A stretch of 42,506 nt of DNA from positions 1 to 42,506 of the IMG/VR virus record IMGVR_UViG_3300017605_000381; one strand, written 5' to 3'. The notes under the pieces are model-generated. The model did no database searches, was not told the origin of the DNA, and saw only the letters and a program-made list of their open reading frames with translations. Shown here in pieces: positions 14,033-21,625 of the stretch. Both the position numbers and the translations under genes were made by a program. This DNA comes from a virus. Position 1 is the first letter of the stretch. Each line of letters begins with the position of its first letter.

Positions 14033-14977
14033 ATGGCTGACTCTTTAACTAACACAAGTATTCTCTCTGCTGATCTTCAAACGTATTTCGCTAAGAAAAC
14101 GTTGAAGGTTGCAGAGTTCAACACCGTCCTGAATCAGTTCGGTGAGAAGGTGCCGATTCCTTCGAACAGTTCCAAAACCATCTCCTTCACCCGTTACGAG
14201 AAATACACCTCTCCGACCGGAACCCCAACGCAGTTGGTCGAAGGCATCACCCCCGATGCTGAGTTGCAGACCATCACCGCGCTGACGGCTGTTGCTGAAC
14301 AGTACGGCAAGCTGATCCGCCTGACCGATCTTGCTGAGCTGACCGTGAAGCATCCTGCCGTTCAAGAGGTTCTTCGCAACCTCGGCCTGCATCAAGGTGA
14401 GCTGTACGATCACCTGATTTACAACGTGCTCGCGGCTGGCACGACCATCAAGTACGTTGGTGGAGGTTCCTCAATCGCTGACATCGACAGCACGGACGTT
14501 ATGAGCTACGTCGAAATGTTGGACAGCGCGGCTCTGTTGGAAGACAACGGCGCTCAGAAGTTCGGAACCGACTTGGTTCTTGTTGTGGCTCCCCGCGTGA
14601 AGGCGAGTCTGTTGGACGACGACGACTTCAAAGCGGCCAACCAGTTCAACAACACCAACCGGATTTATCGCGGCGAGATCGGCCAGCTCGCAGGTTTCCG
14701 AGTTGTGGCAACCAACGGGCCTGCCTTCACCCCGACCGTCCAAGCGGTCTCCGGCAAGTCTACGACCGTGTACACCTCGCTCGCAATGGGCAAGAGCGCG
14801 TACCAAATCTCCGACTTGCAGAACAGCCGGGTTTACAACACCGCTCCCGGTGGGCAGGGCGATCCGCTGCATCAGAAAAGGTTCTTGGGCTACAAGTTCG
14901 CCTTCAAGAGCGTCATCACCAATCAGAATTGGATTCAGGTAATCAAGTCCGCTGGCTCCAACTCGGTCGAAGCGTAA
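14033..14977 (+). CDS. Major capsid protein, N4-gp56 family, 314 aa
   Basis: Forms the icosahedral shell. Hallmarks of the N4-gp56 capsid family: an N-terminal region, then SKTISFTRYEKYTSPTGTP, LVEGITPDAELQ, VAEQYGKLIRLTDLAEL and a LGLHQGELYDHLIYNVL stretch at about residues 110-145. Length is in the usual range. It has a good AAGGAAAA ribosome binding site and is followed at once by a strong intrinsic terminator, so it probably makes a discrete, abundant message end. Confidence 0.93.
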   Translation: MADSLTNTSILSADLQTYFAKKTLKVAEFNTVLNQFGEKVPIPSNSSKTISFTRYEKYTSPTGTPTQLVEGITPDAELQTITALTAVAEQYGKLIRLTDLAELTVKHPAVQEVLRNLGLHQGELYDHLIYNVLAAGTTIKYVGGGSSIADIDSTDVMSYVEMLDSAALLEDNGAQKFGTDLVLVVAPRVKASLLDDDDFKAANQFNNTNRIYRGEIGQLAGFRVVATNGPAFTPTVQAVSGKSTTVYTSLAMGKSAYQISDLQNSRVYNTAPGGQGDPLHQKRFLGYKFAFKSVITNQNWIQVIKSAGSNSVEA

Positions 14978-15008
14978 TCGCCTAGCCTCCTAGTGAGGCA
15001 ATAGGATG

Positions 15009-15032
15009 GAGCCGCCTTCGGGCGGCTCTTTT
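15009..15032 (+). terminator. Intrinsic terminator after capsid gene
   Basis: GAGCCGCC (15009-15016), UUCG tetraloop, GGCGGCTC (15021-15028), then TTTT. A textbook terminator 31 bases after the capsid stop. It should reduce transcription into the tail genes or set capsid excess over tail proteins. Confidence 0.95.
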
Positions 15033-15063
15033 CTCCCCATCTCAAAATCAAAGGAAAACGAAC

Positions 15064-15408
15064 ATGAGTATCACTGCTGCTAACGCATCTTATGCGGGTG
15101 GCAACGCGCCCACAGTCACGGGAGAGGTTAAGGCCGGACAGAACGAGTTGGATTTCGTTCTTGTTGGTCAAGCAACCTTTATCCTTGACGGCTCGCTGAC
15201 CGCCGCTCAAATCAACTTCATCGACGGAACGAAAGTAGTCTCCCCTGTGCCCACGAAGGTCTTTGCAATGCGCATCGGTGGAACTGCTCTCAGCTCTATC
15301 GGTGTCGTGAGTTGTACCGCAATCACTGGCGCGAAGTTTGTGTGCGAAGTGAGCGCGGCTGGCACCAACACCCACACAGTCATTATCGCGTTCTTCGCAG
15401 CGCGGTAA
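15064..15408 (+). CDS. Putative head decoration protein, copy 1, 114 aa
   Basis: ATG with AAAGGAAAA upstream. Beta-rich, low in charge, no Cys. It is a clear paralogue of the next gene: both begin MSI.AANASY, share ELDFVLVGQAT, WIDGTK/FIDGTK, VSP.PTKVFA and end in VIIAFFAAR. Tandem, Ig-like small proteins right after the capsid gene are most simply capsid-surface decoration or cement proteins. That role is inferred from place and fold impression only. Confidence 0.7.
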   Translation: MSITAANASYAGGNAPTVTGEVKAGQNELDFVLVGQATFILDGSLTAAQINFIDGTKVVSPVPTKVFAMRIGGTALSSIGVVSCTAITGAKFVCEVSAAGTNTHTVIIAFFAAR

Positions 15409-15418
15409 GGGGTGAAGC

Positions 15419-15796
15419 GTGTCTATCGCCGCCGCTAACGCATCTTACATCACCGGAGCAGGGCCAACGGTAGACGGAGAAGTTCGAAGCAGGATGCACG
15501 AGCTTGACTTCGTGCTTGTTGGTCAGGCGACCATCGTTGGAGTGTGGGATGAGAACGTTGAGGAACCCGAAGTTCCAGACACAGACGTTGATTTTAACGT
15601 TAACTGGATCGACGGAACCAAGACGGTCTCACCAACGCCAACGAAAGTCTTCGCCGGTCGTATCGGCGGGGACGCAGCCGCAAGCATCAGGGTCGTAAGC
15701 TGTACCTCGATCACGAATCAAAAGTTTCTCGTGACTCTTTCGGGAACGCCCGTGATTGGAACGACCGTGATTATTGCGTTCTTCGCCGCTCGGTAA
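15419..15796 (+). CDS. Putative head decoration protein, copy 2, 125 aa
   Basis: GTG start with AAGGGG upstream. Tandem duplicate of the preceding gene, about 50% identical by eye, with an insertion rich in acidic residues and prolines (VEEPEVPDTDVDF) where copy 1 has a short loop. Conserved start and the VIIAFFAAR end show common ancestry. The insertion suggests divergence for a different surface contact. Role as capsid decoration is inferred. Confidence 0.7.
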   Translation: MSIAAANASYITGAGPTVDGEVRSRMHELDFVLVGQATIVGVWDENVEEPEVPDTDVDFNVNWIDGTKTVSPTPTKVFAGRIGGDAAASIRVVSCTSITNQKFLVTLSGTPVIGTTVIIAFFAAR

Positions 15797-15906
15797 TCAA
15801 GAGAAAGGCCGGGTAAACGGCGCAATCTCACGGCTCGCGGGTGCCGGTAGTCCTCTGTTAACGGGGGAAAACCCGCTACAAAAACGGGAGGACAACAAAG
15901 GAGCTT
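15797..15906. other. Structured intergenic spacer
   Basis: 110 bases between two head genes. GCGGGT (15837-15842) can pair with ACCCGC (15871-15876), and GCCG/CGGC closes a small hairpin near 15809-15822. It contains one GTTAAC copy (about 15857) and ends in a strong AAGGAG site for the next gene. No U-tract follows a stem, so termination is not supported. Confidence 0.35.
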
Positions 15907-16191
15907 ATGCAAGAAACAGTAATCGCAGCACCAAAGAAAGAAGAGGTGAAGGTGAAGGAAGAGCTGGTTGCCTTCGAGATGCCAACGGAAGAGATCACAG
16001 GCGGGAACCACCCAAACGTTCAAATCAACAGAGACATCTATGAGCCGGGTAAGACCTACATGGTTACGCCTGCTCGCAAGGCTGGCATCGAAGAGCGCAT
16101 CAAGACACACGCTAAAGCCTGCATCCGGCTGACGCAGGGACGTAAGATCACCAACGTTAGCGGTGCATCTTCAGACTTAAGGGTTCGGTAA
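15907..16191 (+). CDS. Hypothetical head-tail region protein, 94 aa
   Basis: ATG preceded by AAAGGAG. Lysine/glutamate-rich N-terminus (APKKEEVKVKEE), then a compact region with INRDIYEPGKTYMVTPARK, and a basic C-terminus. The position between decoration proteins and the tail adaptor fits a head completion or minor structural protein. I recognise no family. Confidence 0.7.
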   Translation: MQETVIAAPKKEEVKVKEELVAFEMPTEEITGGNHPNVQINRDIYEPGKTYMVTPARKAGIEERIKTHAKACIRLTQGRKITNVSGASSDLRVR

Positions 16192-16205
16192 GGGAGAAAT
16201 AAGCT

Positions 16206-16892
16206 GTGAACGTTGAAAAGGTAATGCGCGACATGAACATCGACCTTAAACGGTCGGGCCGGTACGTTGAAGACGGTCTTACTGACTTCATTGACCGGGC
16301 TCACAAGGAGATTGTTGGAAGCTCCAAGTGGGGATGGCTTGAGGTGGAAGTTAACACAACCGCCCCTGTCGCTGTTGACCCTGCCACGTACTCAGAGATC
16401 ACTCTACCGCTCAACACCGCAGACACACCCGCAGTTGACGTTGAAGGAATCATGTGGGTCAAGGACTACTCGAACAAGCGGGAGCTTTGGCCCACTGATG
16501 TCGAACCCTTCCAACTCAGCGGGAACCTACCTACCTACTACCGCATTTCGCCGGACGGCCTAAGCCTTCGCCTCTATCCCGGCATCGAAGCAATCGCAGA
16601 CCTTCGTTACAAGTATTGGCGCAAGCTTTACGACCTGACGAAGCCAAGCGACACCCTCTTGGTTCCTGACAAGTACAGCGACGTAGTAAAGAACCTCGCT
16701 CTCAGCTACGCCTTCCGAGGCGTGGACGATACCCGCTCAGCAGACTTTGAAACTCTCGCGACTCGCGGGATGTTCCGCATGAGGACGAACAAGTACGGGC
16801 AAGAGAACGCTCGCATGTTCGTCAAGCCTGACCAGCAAACGCAACGCATCGGCGGCGGCTCACGCGGCTTCGATACCTCCAACAACAACTAA
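16206..16892 (+). CDS. Head-tail adaptor (P22 gp4-like tail accessory factor), 228 aa
   Basis: GTG start behind AAGGGAG. Features of the gp4-like podovirus adaptors: an N-terminal helical segment (VEKVMRDMNIDLK), YVEDGLTDFIDRAHKEIVG, a WLEVEVNTTA start of the beta region, then a helical C-terminal part (LSYAFRGVDDTRSADFETL). Such adaptors bind under the portal and connect the short tail. Its place before the tail hub gene agrees. The stop overlaps the lysozyme ATG. Confidence 0.75.
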   Translation: MNVEKVMRDMNIDLKRSGRYVEDGLTDFIDRAHKEIVGSSKWGWLEVEVNTTAPVAVDPATYSEITLPLNTADTPAVDVEGIMWVKDYSNKRELWPTDVEPFQLSGNLPTYYRISPDGLSLRLYPGIEAIADLRYKYWRKLYDLTKPSDTLLVPDKYSDVVKNLALSYAFRGVDDTRSADFETLATRGMFRMRTNKYGQENARMFVKPDQQTQRIGGGSRGFDTSNNN

Positions 16893-17410
16893 TGAAATCA
16901 ACTGAGCTTTGGCTTGAGAGAGTTCTCGGTCACGAGGGAGGTTTCTCCCTTGACCCCAAAGACCCCGGCAACTGGACTTTTGGCAGAGTCGGTGCCGGAG
17001 AGCTTCGGGGTACGAAGTGGGGTATTTCTGCCAACGCATACCCCACTCTCGACATTAAGAACCTATCAGTCGAACAGGCGGCTCATCTCTACGAGATTGA
17101 TTACTTAGACCCGCTCAAGGCTGACAGGTACAGCGACGGGGTAGCGTTTCAGCTCTTCGACTTCGCTGTTAACTCAGGGATTCAGACGGCAACGAGGCGG
17201 CTACAAAGGGCTCTCGGTGTCGCAGACGATGGCGTGATAGGGCCGATCACTCAGGCCGCTCTCATCGCCCGGTCAGAGTCGGACGTTATCATGCTGCTAC
17301 TCGCTGAACGCCTCGACTTCATGTCTTCCCTCTCGAATTGGCCGGTACACGGCAAGGGTTGGGCTCGCAGGATTGCAACTAATCTCAGGTACGGCGCACA
17401 AGATTCCTAA
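16892..17410 (+). CDS. Glycoside hydrolase 108-type muramidase, 172 aa
   Basis: Cleaves peptidoglycan. The N-terminal GH108 signature is visible: HEGGFSLDPKDPGNWT with catalytic Glu15, then GTKWGIS and LYEIDYLDPLKADRYSDG. The C-terminal half (FDFAVNSGIQTATRRLQRAL, DGVIGPITQAAL) matches the family's peptidoglycan-binding-like part. No signal peptide or span is seen. It overlaps both flanking tail genes, so it is made with the tail and may be a virion-borne lysin as well as, or instead of, the lysis endolysin. No other endolysin is evident in the window. Confidence 0.92.
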   Translation: MKSTELWLERVLGHEGGFSLDPKDPGNWTFGRVGAGELRGTKWGISANAYPTLDIKNLSVEQAAHLYEIDYLDPLKADRYSDGVAFQLFDFAVNSGIQTATRRLQRALGVADDGVIGPITQAALIARSESDVIMLLLAERLDFMSSLSNWPVHGKGWARRIATNLRYGAQDS

Positions 17411-19269
17411 TGGCATTCCGAAACTCTCGCAACCTACAGCTCGAACGCTTCCTCTCGCTCGACGAGGGTGTTAACACGTTCTCAAGCAAGACGGCGGCCC
17501 CCGACAAGACTCTTCGTCAGGCCGAGAACGTTATCATCGGAGCCGATGGGATCATCAAGCGTAAACCCGGCTACGTCGATCTGTCTGCGAACGCTCTCAC
17601 GAGCTACAACTCGCTCCACTTCGTCAAGACGAACGGCTACAGAGCGCTTCTGCTGAACAGCGGCACAGACATCTACAAGCTTGCCACGTTAACAGGAACG
17701 ATCACTTCGATTAAAAGCGGCGTGACGGCTGGCAGACAGTACACCTACGCCCTCTCTTCGAACCGTAGAGTCTACATGGGCAACGGCGTACAGGCCGACA
17801 TGTACCAGCTCTTGAGCAACGGCGGCACGGTCGTACTTTGGGGCCTTGCGGCTCCCACGGTTGCGCCAACGTTCAGCACGTCTGATGCCGGTTCACTAAC
17901 CTTCGTCAACGGCGGACGCCGCGCAGCATACGCTTGGAAGAACAGCGTCACCGGCCACATCAGCAACGCCAAAGTTAGCGCGTCAGCAACGGGCAACATC
18001 ACGGGGAAGGAGATCGACTACACCATTCCCACGACCGGCGCACCGACCGGCACCGACCAAGTTGTTATCTACGAGACCACGGACGGCACAAGCTCCTATT
18101 GGTTCTCAGGGACGGTGAGCTATGGGACTAGCACGTACACTTCGAACGTTGCGGATTCGACTCTCACGGCTTCGGGGCACAGAGCGCCATTTTTTGACAA
18201 TCATCGCCCTCCACCGGGGAAGCTTGTTGTTCGCTATAAGGGCCGGATGTTCGTATCGGGGATTGATGATGAGCCTTCTTACGTTTACTTCTCCGATGAT
18301 CCTTTTTCTAAGGTCAATGGAGTTGCCGAAGAGTCTTTCACGGAGTATCAAGGCGCAACGTCTGCACGGCGTTTTTCTGTTCCGGCACAAGGCGAGACCA
18401 TCAAGGCCCTAGCGACTCACGCCGACCGGCTTTGGATATTCACAGAGGATCGCTACTACTGGTTTTATGGAGATGATGAGTTCACCTTCGCTCAGCCTCG
18501 CGAAGCCGCAGGCGAGAAAGGAACCAAGTCACACTACAGCGTTGTCAAGACTCCCTACGGGCTGTTTTGGTTCAGCTCTGACAAGAAGGTTCTACTCGCT
18601 ACCGGCAACGAGCGGGAGCCCGAAGAGGTTTCACTTCCAATCAGAGATCAGCTTGTCACGGTCAACGCCTCAACGGTCTCCGGCGCTTACTACTCCTACG
18701 GCGCGAACGAGTGGGTAATCTTCACAGGGCAGCGCAAGGATGGAAGTTTCTTCTCGTGCGTCTATGACATCTCTACGCCCAACGGCTCTTGGACTTTCTT
18801 TGACGACTCAGCAGACCTGTTTTATTCGGTGTGGGAAGAGTCGAACGGAGACAAGTACCTGCTCTCAGCAACGGACGACACGACAGGGCTAGGAACCGGA
18901 AAGATTGCGAAGGTTATCCCGGTCGAAGACGAGACTCCTACAGGGCAGCACCCAGAAGCTAACTTCCGCACGAAGTTCTTAACACCTCAGTCGCTCGGTA
19001 TTGACGGGCTCTTCTCTTACGTGAGCTTCATTACCGACAACCCAGACCTTGCGATTGAAGTCTTCGCAGACTACGACTTTCAGAACGACATCAATGGCGG
19101 GGATCAGATGGCGGTTGAGAAGGTGAGCCGCTACGAATACAAAGCCTTTGTTAGACCGGGCAAAGAATACTCTCGGTCGATTCAGTTCCGCTTCAAGTTT
19201 CCGCGACAGTCTGAAGTTGGAGGCATCTATGCGATTGTCGTTGGATTCCAACCGCAAAACAACTCTTAA
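17410..19269 (+). CDS. Tail hub/nozzle-like protein, 619 aa
   Basis: Large, beta-rich protein right after the adaptor. The N-terminus (LSLDEGVNTFSSKTAAPDK, AENVIIGADGIIKRKPGY) resembles the first strands of podovirus tail nozzle or tubular-B type proteins. Further on, repeated blade-like segments appear (RLWIFTEDRYYWFYGDDEF, TPYGLFWFSSDKKVLLATG), suggesting a beta-propeller as in P22 gp10 needle-hub proteins. No membrane span or catalytic motif. A structural tail role is well supported by position; exact homology needs a profile search. Confidence 0.75.
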   Translation: MAFRNSRNLQLERFLSLDEGVNTFSSKTAAPDKTLRQAENVIIGADGIIKRKPGYVDLSANALTSYNSLHFVKTNGYRALLLNSGTDIYKLATLTGTITSIKSGVTAGRQYTYALSSNRRVYMGNGVQADMYQLLSNGGTVVLWGLAAPTVAPTFSTSDAGSLTFVNGGRRAAYAWKNSVTGHISNAKVSASATGNITGKEIDYTIPTTGAPTGTDQVVIYETTDGTSSYWFSGTVSYGTSTYTSNVADSTLTASGHRAPFFDNHRPPPGKLVVRYKGRMFVSGIDDEPSYVYFSDDPFSKVNGVAEESFTEYQGATSARRFSVPAQGETIKALATHADRLWIFTEDRYYWFYGDDEFTFAQPREAAGEKGTKSHYSVVKTPYGLFWFSSDKKVLLATGNEREPEEVSLPIRDQLVTVNASTVSGAYYSYGANEWVIFTGQRKDGSFFSCVYDISTPNGSWTFFDDSADLFYSVWEESNGDKYLLSATDDTTGLGTGKIAKVIPVEDETPTGQHPEANFRTKFLTPQSLGIDGLFSYVSFITDNPDLAIEVFADYDFQNDINGGDQMAVEKVSRYEYKAFVRPGKEYSRSIQFRFKFPRQSEVGGIYAIVVGFQPQNNS

Positions 19270-19375
19270 CACGGCCAAGGGAATTAACACGGCCAAGATA
19301 AAAGACCTAGTTGAAGCGTTCGTAGTCCTCGCAATCGGGCTCTACGTGGCCTTCAAGCTGTGGGAGGTTCAGTAA
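19229..19375 (+). CDS. Micro membrane protein, 48 aa
   Basis: Starts inside the end of the tail hub gene with a perfect GGAGG five bases before the ATG. The C-terminal half is one membrane span (LVEAFVVLAIGLYVAFKLW). The N-terminal half carries an internal repeat (NTAKGINTAK) from a 14-bp duplication at 19266 and 19284. It lies beside tail genes and the GH108 lysozyme; a holin or pinholin-like function is conceivable. Confidence 0.65.
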   Translation: MRLSLDSNRKTTLNTAKGINTAKIKDLVEAFVVLAIGLYVAFKLWEVQ

Positions 19376-20248
19376 GTGTCTAACCCGATTCCGCGCTTCT
19401 CCGAAGGCAACAAGGTTGAGTTCACGGATAAGGTGAGCATTTGGCTGAACCGTGCGGCGGGGTTCTTCTCGAAGGACGCTAAACCGACAACGCCTTCAGA
19501 CTTCTCGGCTGCGCAGCGCGAGTACGCCTTACTGTTAACTTGGACGCCAGACCCAAAGGCAGACTTCTATAACCTCTATGTTTCCTCAACCAACGATGTC
19601 AACGCGAAGTTGCTCGTTGGTCGTCTCTATGGCGATGTCTCAAGCTTCCTTCACTACATTGGAGTCGTTAGCACGCGCTACTACTGGCTCCAAGCCGGTA
19701 CGAACACCGGAAGAATGGGCGAGCTTGTTCAGTCTTTCGGCACGAGTACGGGCCTCACTGGAGCAGCGCCCTCAGCTCACGCAACCTCTCACCAAAACGG
19801 CGGCTCAGACGAGATCAACGTTGCCGGATTAAACGGACTGCTCGCAGACAGCCAAACACCCCTAGCGCACAAGACGAGCCACGAAGACGGCGGCTCAGAC
19901 GAGATCAATGTTACCGGCCTGAGCGGAGTTCTCGCAGACAATCAACACCCGCTAGGGCATCACACTTCACACGAGAGCGGCGGCTCAGACGAGATCAAGC
20001 TCGACGACCTGAAGGCTCCCGATGATAACACCGACCTGAACGCCTCAACCTCCGCGCACGGCCTGCTCAGGAAGCTAGACAACAACTCGGCGCACTTCTT
20101 AGACGGTCAAGGTAACTGGAGCACTCCAGCAGGCGGCGGCGGATCGCCTACGACCTACTTCGAGCCTGCAACGAACGGAGACCCTGACTTTCCGGAGATC
20201 ATGTTTGACGGGGATGGAGATGTTGTGATGGTTGAGGTTGAAATCTAA
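19376..20248 (+). CDS. Tail fibre protein with 30-aa repeats, 290 aa
   Basis: GTG start directly after the preceding stop. The N-terminal half looks like a fibronectin type III domain (YALLLTWTPDPKADFYNLY). The middle has three 30-residue repeats centred on SHxxGGSDEI with LLADxQTPLAH-type linkers, a motif found in many phage tail fibres. The C-terminus is Gly-rich with SAHFLDGQGNWSTP. Likely part of the host-recognition fibre set with the next two genes. DNA of the repeats is identical over 20 bases at a 90-base period. Confidence 0.8.
   Translation: MSNPIPRFSEGNKVEFTDKVSIWLNRAAGFFSKDAKPTTPSDFSAAQREYALLLTWTPDPKADFYNLYVSSTNDVNAKLLVGRLYGDVSSFLHYIGVVSTRYYWLQAGTNTGRMGELVQSFGTSTGLTGAAPSAHATSHQNGGSDEINVAGLNGLLADSQTPLAHKTSHEDGGSDEINVTGLSGVLADNQHPLGHHTSHESGGSDEIKLDDLKAPDDNTDLNASTSAHGLLRKLDNNSAHFLDGQGNWSTPAGGGGSPTTYFEPATNGDPDFPEIMFDGDGDVVMVEVEI
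19798..19997 (+). repeat. Three 90-bp tandem repeats in tail fibre gene
   Basis: The string GGCGGCTCAGACGAGATCAA recurs exactly with a 90-base period (19799, 19889, 19979). It encodes GGSDEI in the fibre shaft repeats. Near-identical DNA suggests recent or homogenised duplication, a route to fibre length variation. Confidence 0.85.
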
Positions 20249-20967
20249 TGCCAGCGTGGACTAACCATCAAGACATAAGGCCGTCATACGTCCAAGAATC
20301 AGACCCCGGCGCGGTCGGTCACGGTGTCTTCTGGTTCAAAGAGAGCACTGGAGAGTTGAAGGTTAGGGACTCTGCTAACACGGGATGGACAAGCGTATCG
20401 GCAGGTGGTTCTTCACTTACGCCTCCAGTACCAGCAGACTTCTCTTGGCTCAATAAGGGCGCGGCATCACTGAGCACTGCCAATGACCAGATGTATGTGT
20501 CAGGGCCGTCAAACGGAACGGCTCAAGGCATTCACGCTCAGGTGAAGTCTATTCCTACCGCTCCGTACAAGATCGACATCACCTTCTATCCTCTTCTTTA
20601 CTTCAATCAGTATTCACAAGTCTGCGTCGGTTGGAGGCAAGCCTCTGATGGGAAGATTGTAATTTTTAACGTCTACACAGAAGGGGATGAGATCAAAGTT
20701 AACGTCTTGCGCTTCTCTGACGAGACAACGTTCAACGCAACTCTCATAGGAACAAGAGCCGACTCTCTGCCGTTTCAGCCCTGCATCGTGAGGTTGGAAG
20801 ACGACAACTCTAATCGCATTATTTCTTACTCTGGCGACGGAAACAACTTCGTTCCGTTCTACAGCGAAGGAAGAACAAGCTACCTCACAGCAAGTCAGTC
20901 TTTGTTTGGAATCAACCCATACTCGCAGTTTTCAGGAATCACAGTTGCCGGATGGTTGGAGCACTAA
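20248..20967 (+). CDS. Tail fibre protein, jelly-roll-like, 239 aa
   Basis: TAATG coupling to the previous gene. The N-terminus (GAVGHGVFWFKESTGELKVRD) is like the attachment region of fibre proteins. The remainder is a beta-sandwich in style (YKIDITFYPLLYFNQYSQVC, NRIISYSGDGNNFVPFY), compatible with a concanavalin-like or carbohydrate-binding fold. No enzyme motif seen. Probably contacts the host surface; exact specificity cannot be told. Confidence 0.7.
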   Translation: MPAWTNHQDIRPSYVQESDPGAVGHGVFWFKESTGELKVRDSANTGWTSVSAGGSSLTPPVPADFSWLNKGAASLSTANDQMYVSGPSNGTAQGIHAQVKSIPTAPYKIDITFYPLLYFNQYSQVCVGWRQASDGKIVIFNVYTEGDEIKVNVLRFSDETTFNATLIGTRADSLPFQPCIVRLEDDNSNRIISYSGDGNNFVPFYSEGRTSYLTASQSLFGINPYSQFSGITVAGWLEH

Positions 20968-21606
20968 ATGTCGAAACACGTAGACGCATCGGGACAAAAT
21001 AACGTTCATCCACCTTACGCCTTCTCGTTCGCTAGTGCCAGCACTAGGGCGGCAGGAACCGGCTACACGCTTGCGGCTTCAGATGTTGGCAAGATAGCAA
21101 GGCAGACCGACGACAACACGCTTTGGATGCTGCTGGACGATTCCCCGATTACGTGGGTTTGTGTTGGTCTGGCAGTTTGCGCGGTCAGAGTCTACCGCAA
21201 TACAACTCAGACCATCTCGACCGGCACGAGTACGGCGGTGTCCTACGACACTGAGGTTTACGATCACGGCGGGTTATGGGCTATCGGAAACCCAACGCGC
21301 CTAGTTGCTCCCGTTAACGGCATCTACTCGGCGGTCTCTTCCGTGGAGTTTGTTGCGAACGCAACCGGAGCACGCTTCCACTTTTGGAAAAAGAACGGAA
21401 CGACTGACATTGGCCCTTCAGTCGCGAGGCTCGGAGATGGAGCCCAAGACTATTACAACCGCTTCCTTGTCACCTGCCAAGTCAAGCTAGCCGCAGGAGA
21501 GTACCTAGAAGCGATTGTCAACCAAGCTTCGGGCGGAAACTTAAACCTCACAACGAGCGCAGACTTTCACCCTCTCGCGATGATGGCGCTAGTTTCGGGC
21601 TACTAA
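20968..21606 (+). CDS. Tail fibre protein with C1q/TNF-like tip, 212 aa
   Basis: Starts directly after the preceding stop. The N-terminal 70 residues include LAASDVGKIARQTDDNTLW, a common linker in fibre proteins. The C-terminal 140 residues (VRVYRNTTQTISTG, VAPVNGIYSAVSSVEF, RFHFWKKNG) fit the C1q/TNF-like jelly roll used as trimeric fibre tips. Likely a receptor-binding component. Function is inferred from fold pattern and position. Confidence 0.7.
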   Translation: MSKHVDASGQNNVHPPYAFSFASASTRAAGTGYTLAASDVGKIARQTDDNTLWMLLDDSPITWVCVGLAVCAVRVYRNTTQTISTGTSTAVSYDTEVYDHGGLWAIGNPTRLVAPVNGIYSAVSSVEFVANATGARFHFWKKNGTTDIGPSVARLGDGAQDYYNRFLVTCQVKLAAGEYLEAIVNQASGGNLNLTTSADFHPLAMMALVSGY

Positions 21607-21625
21607 CTCAAAAAGGATTTCTCAG

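Noticed and set aside
15805-15822. AAGGCCGGGTAAACGGCG resembling a conserved large-subunit rRNA string
   Set aside because: Only 18 bases match from memory, with no further rRNA or intron features; chance or a simple hairpin is more likely.
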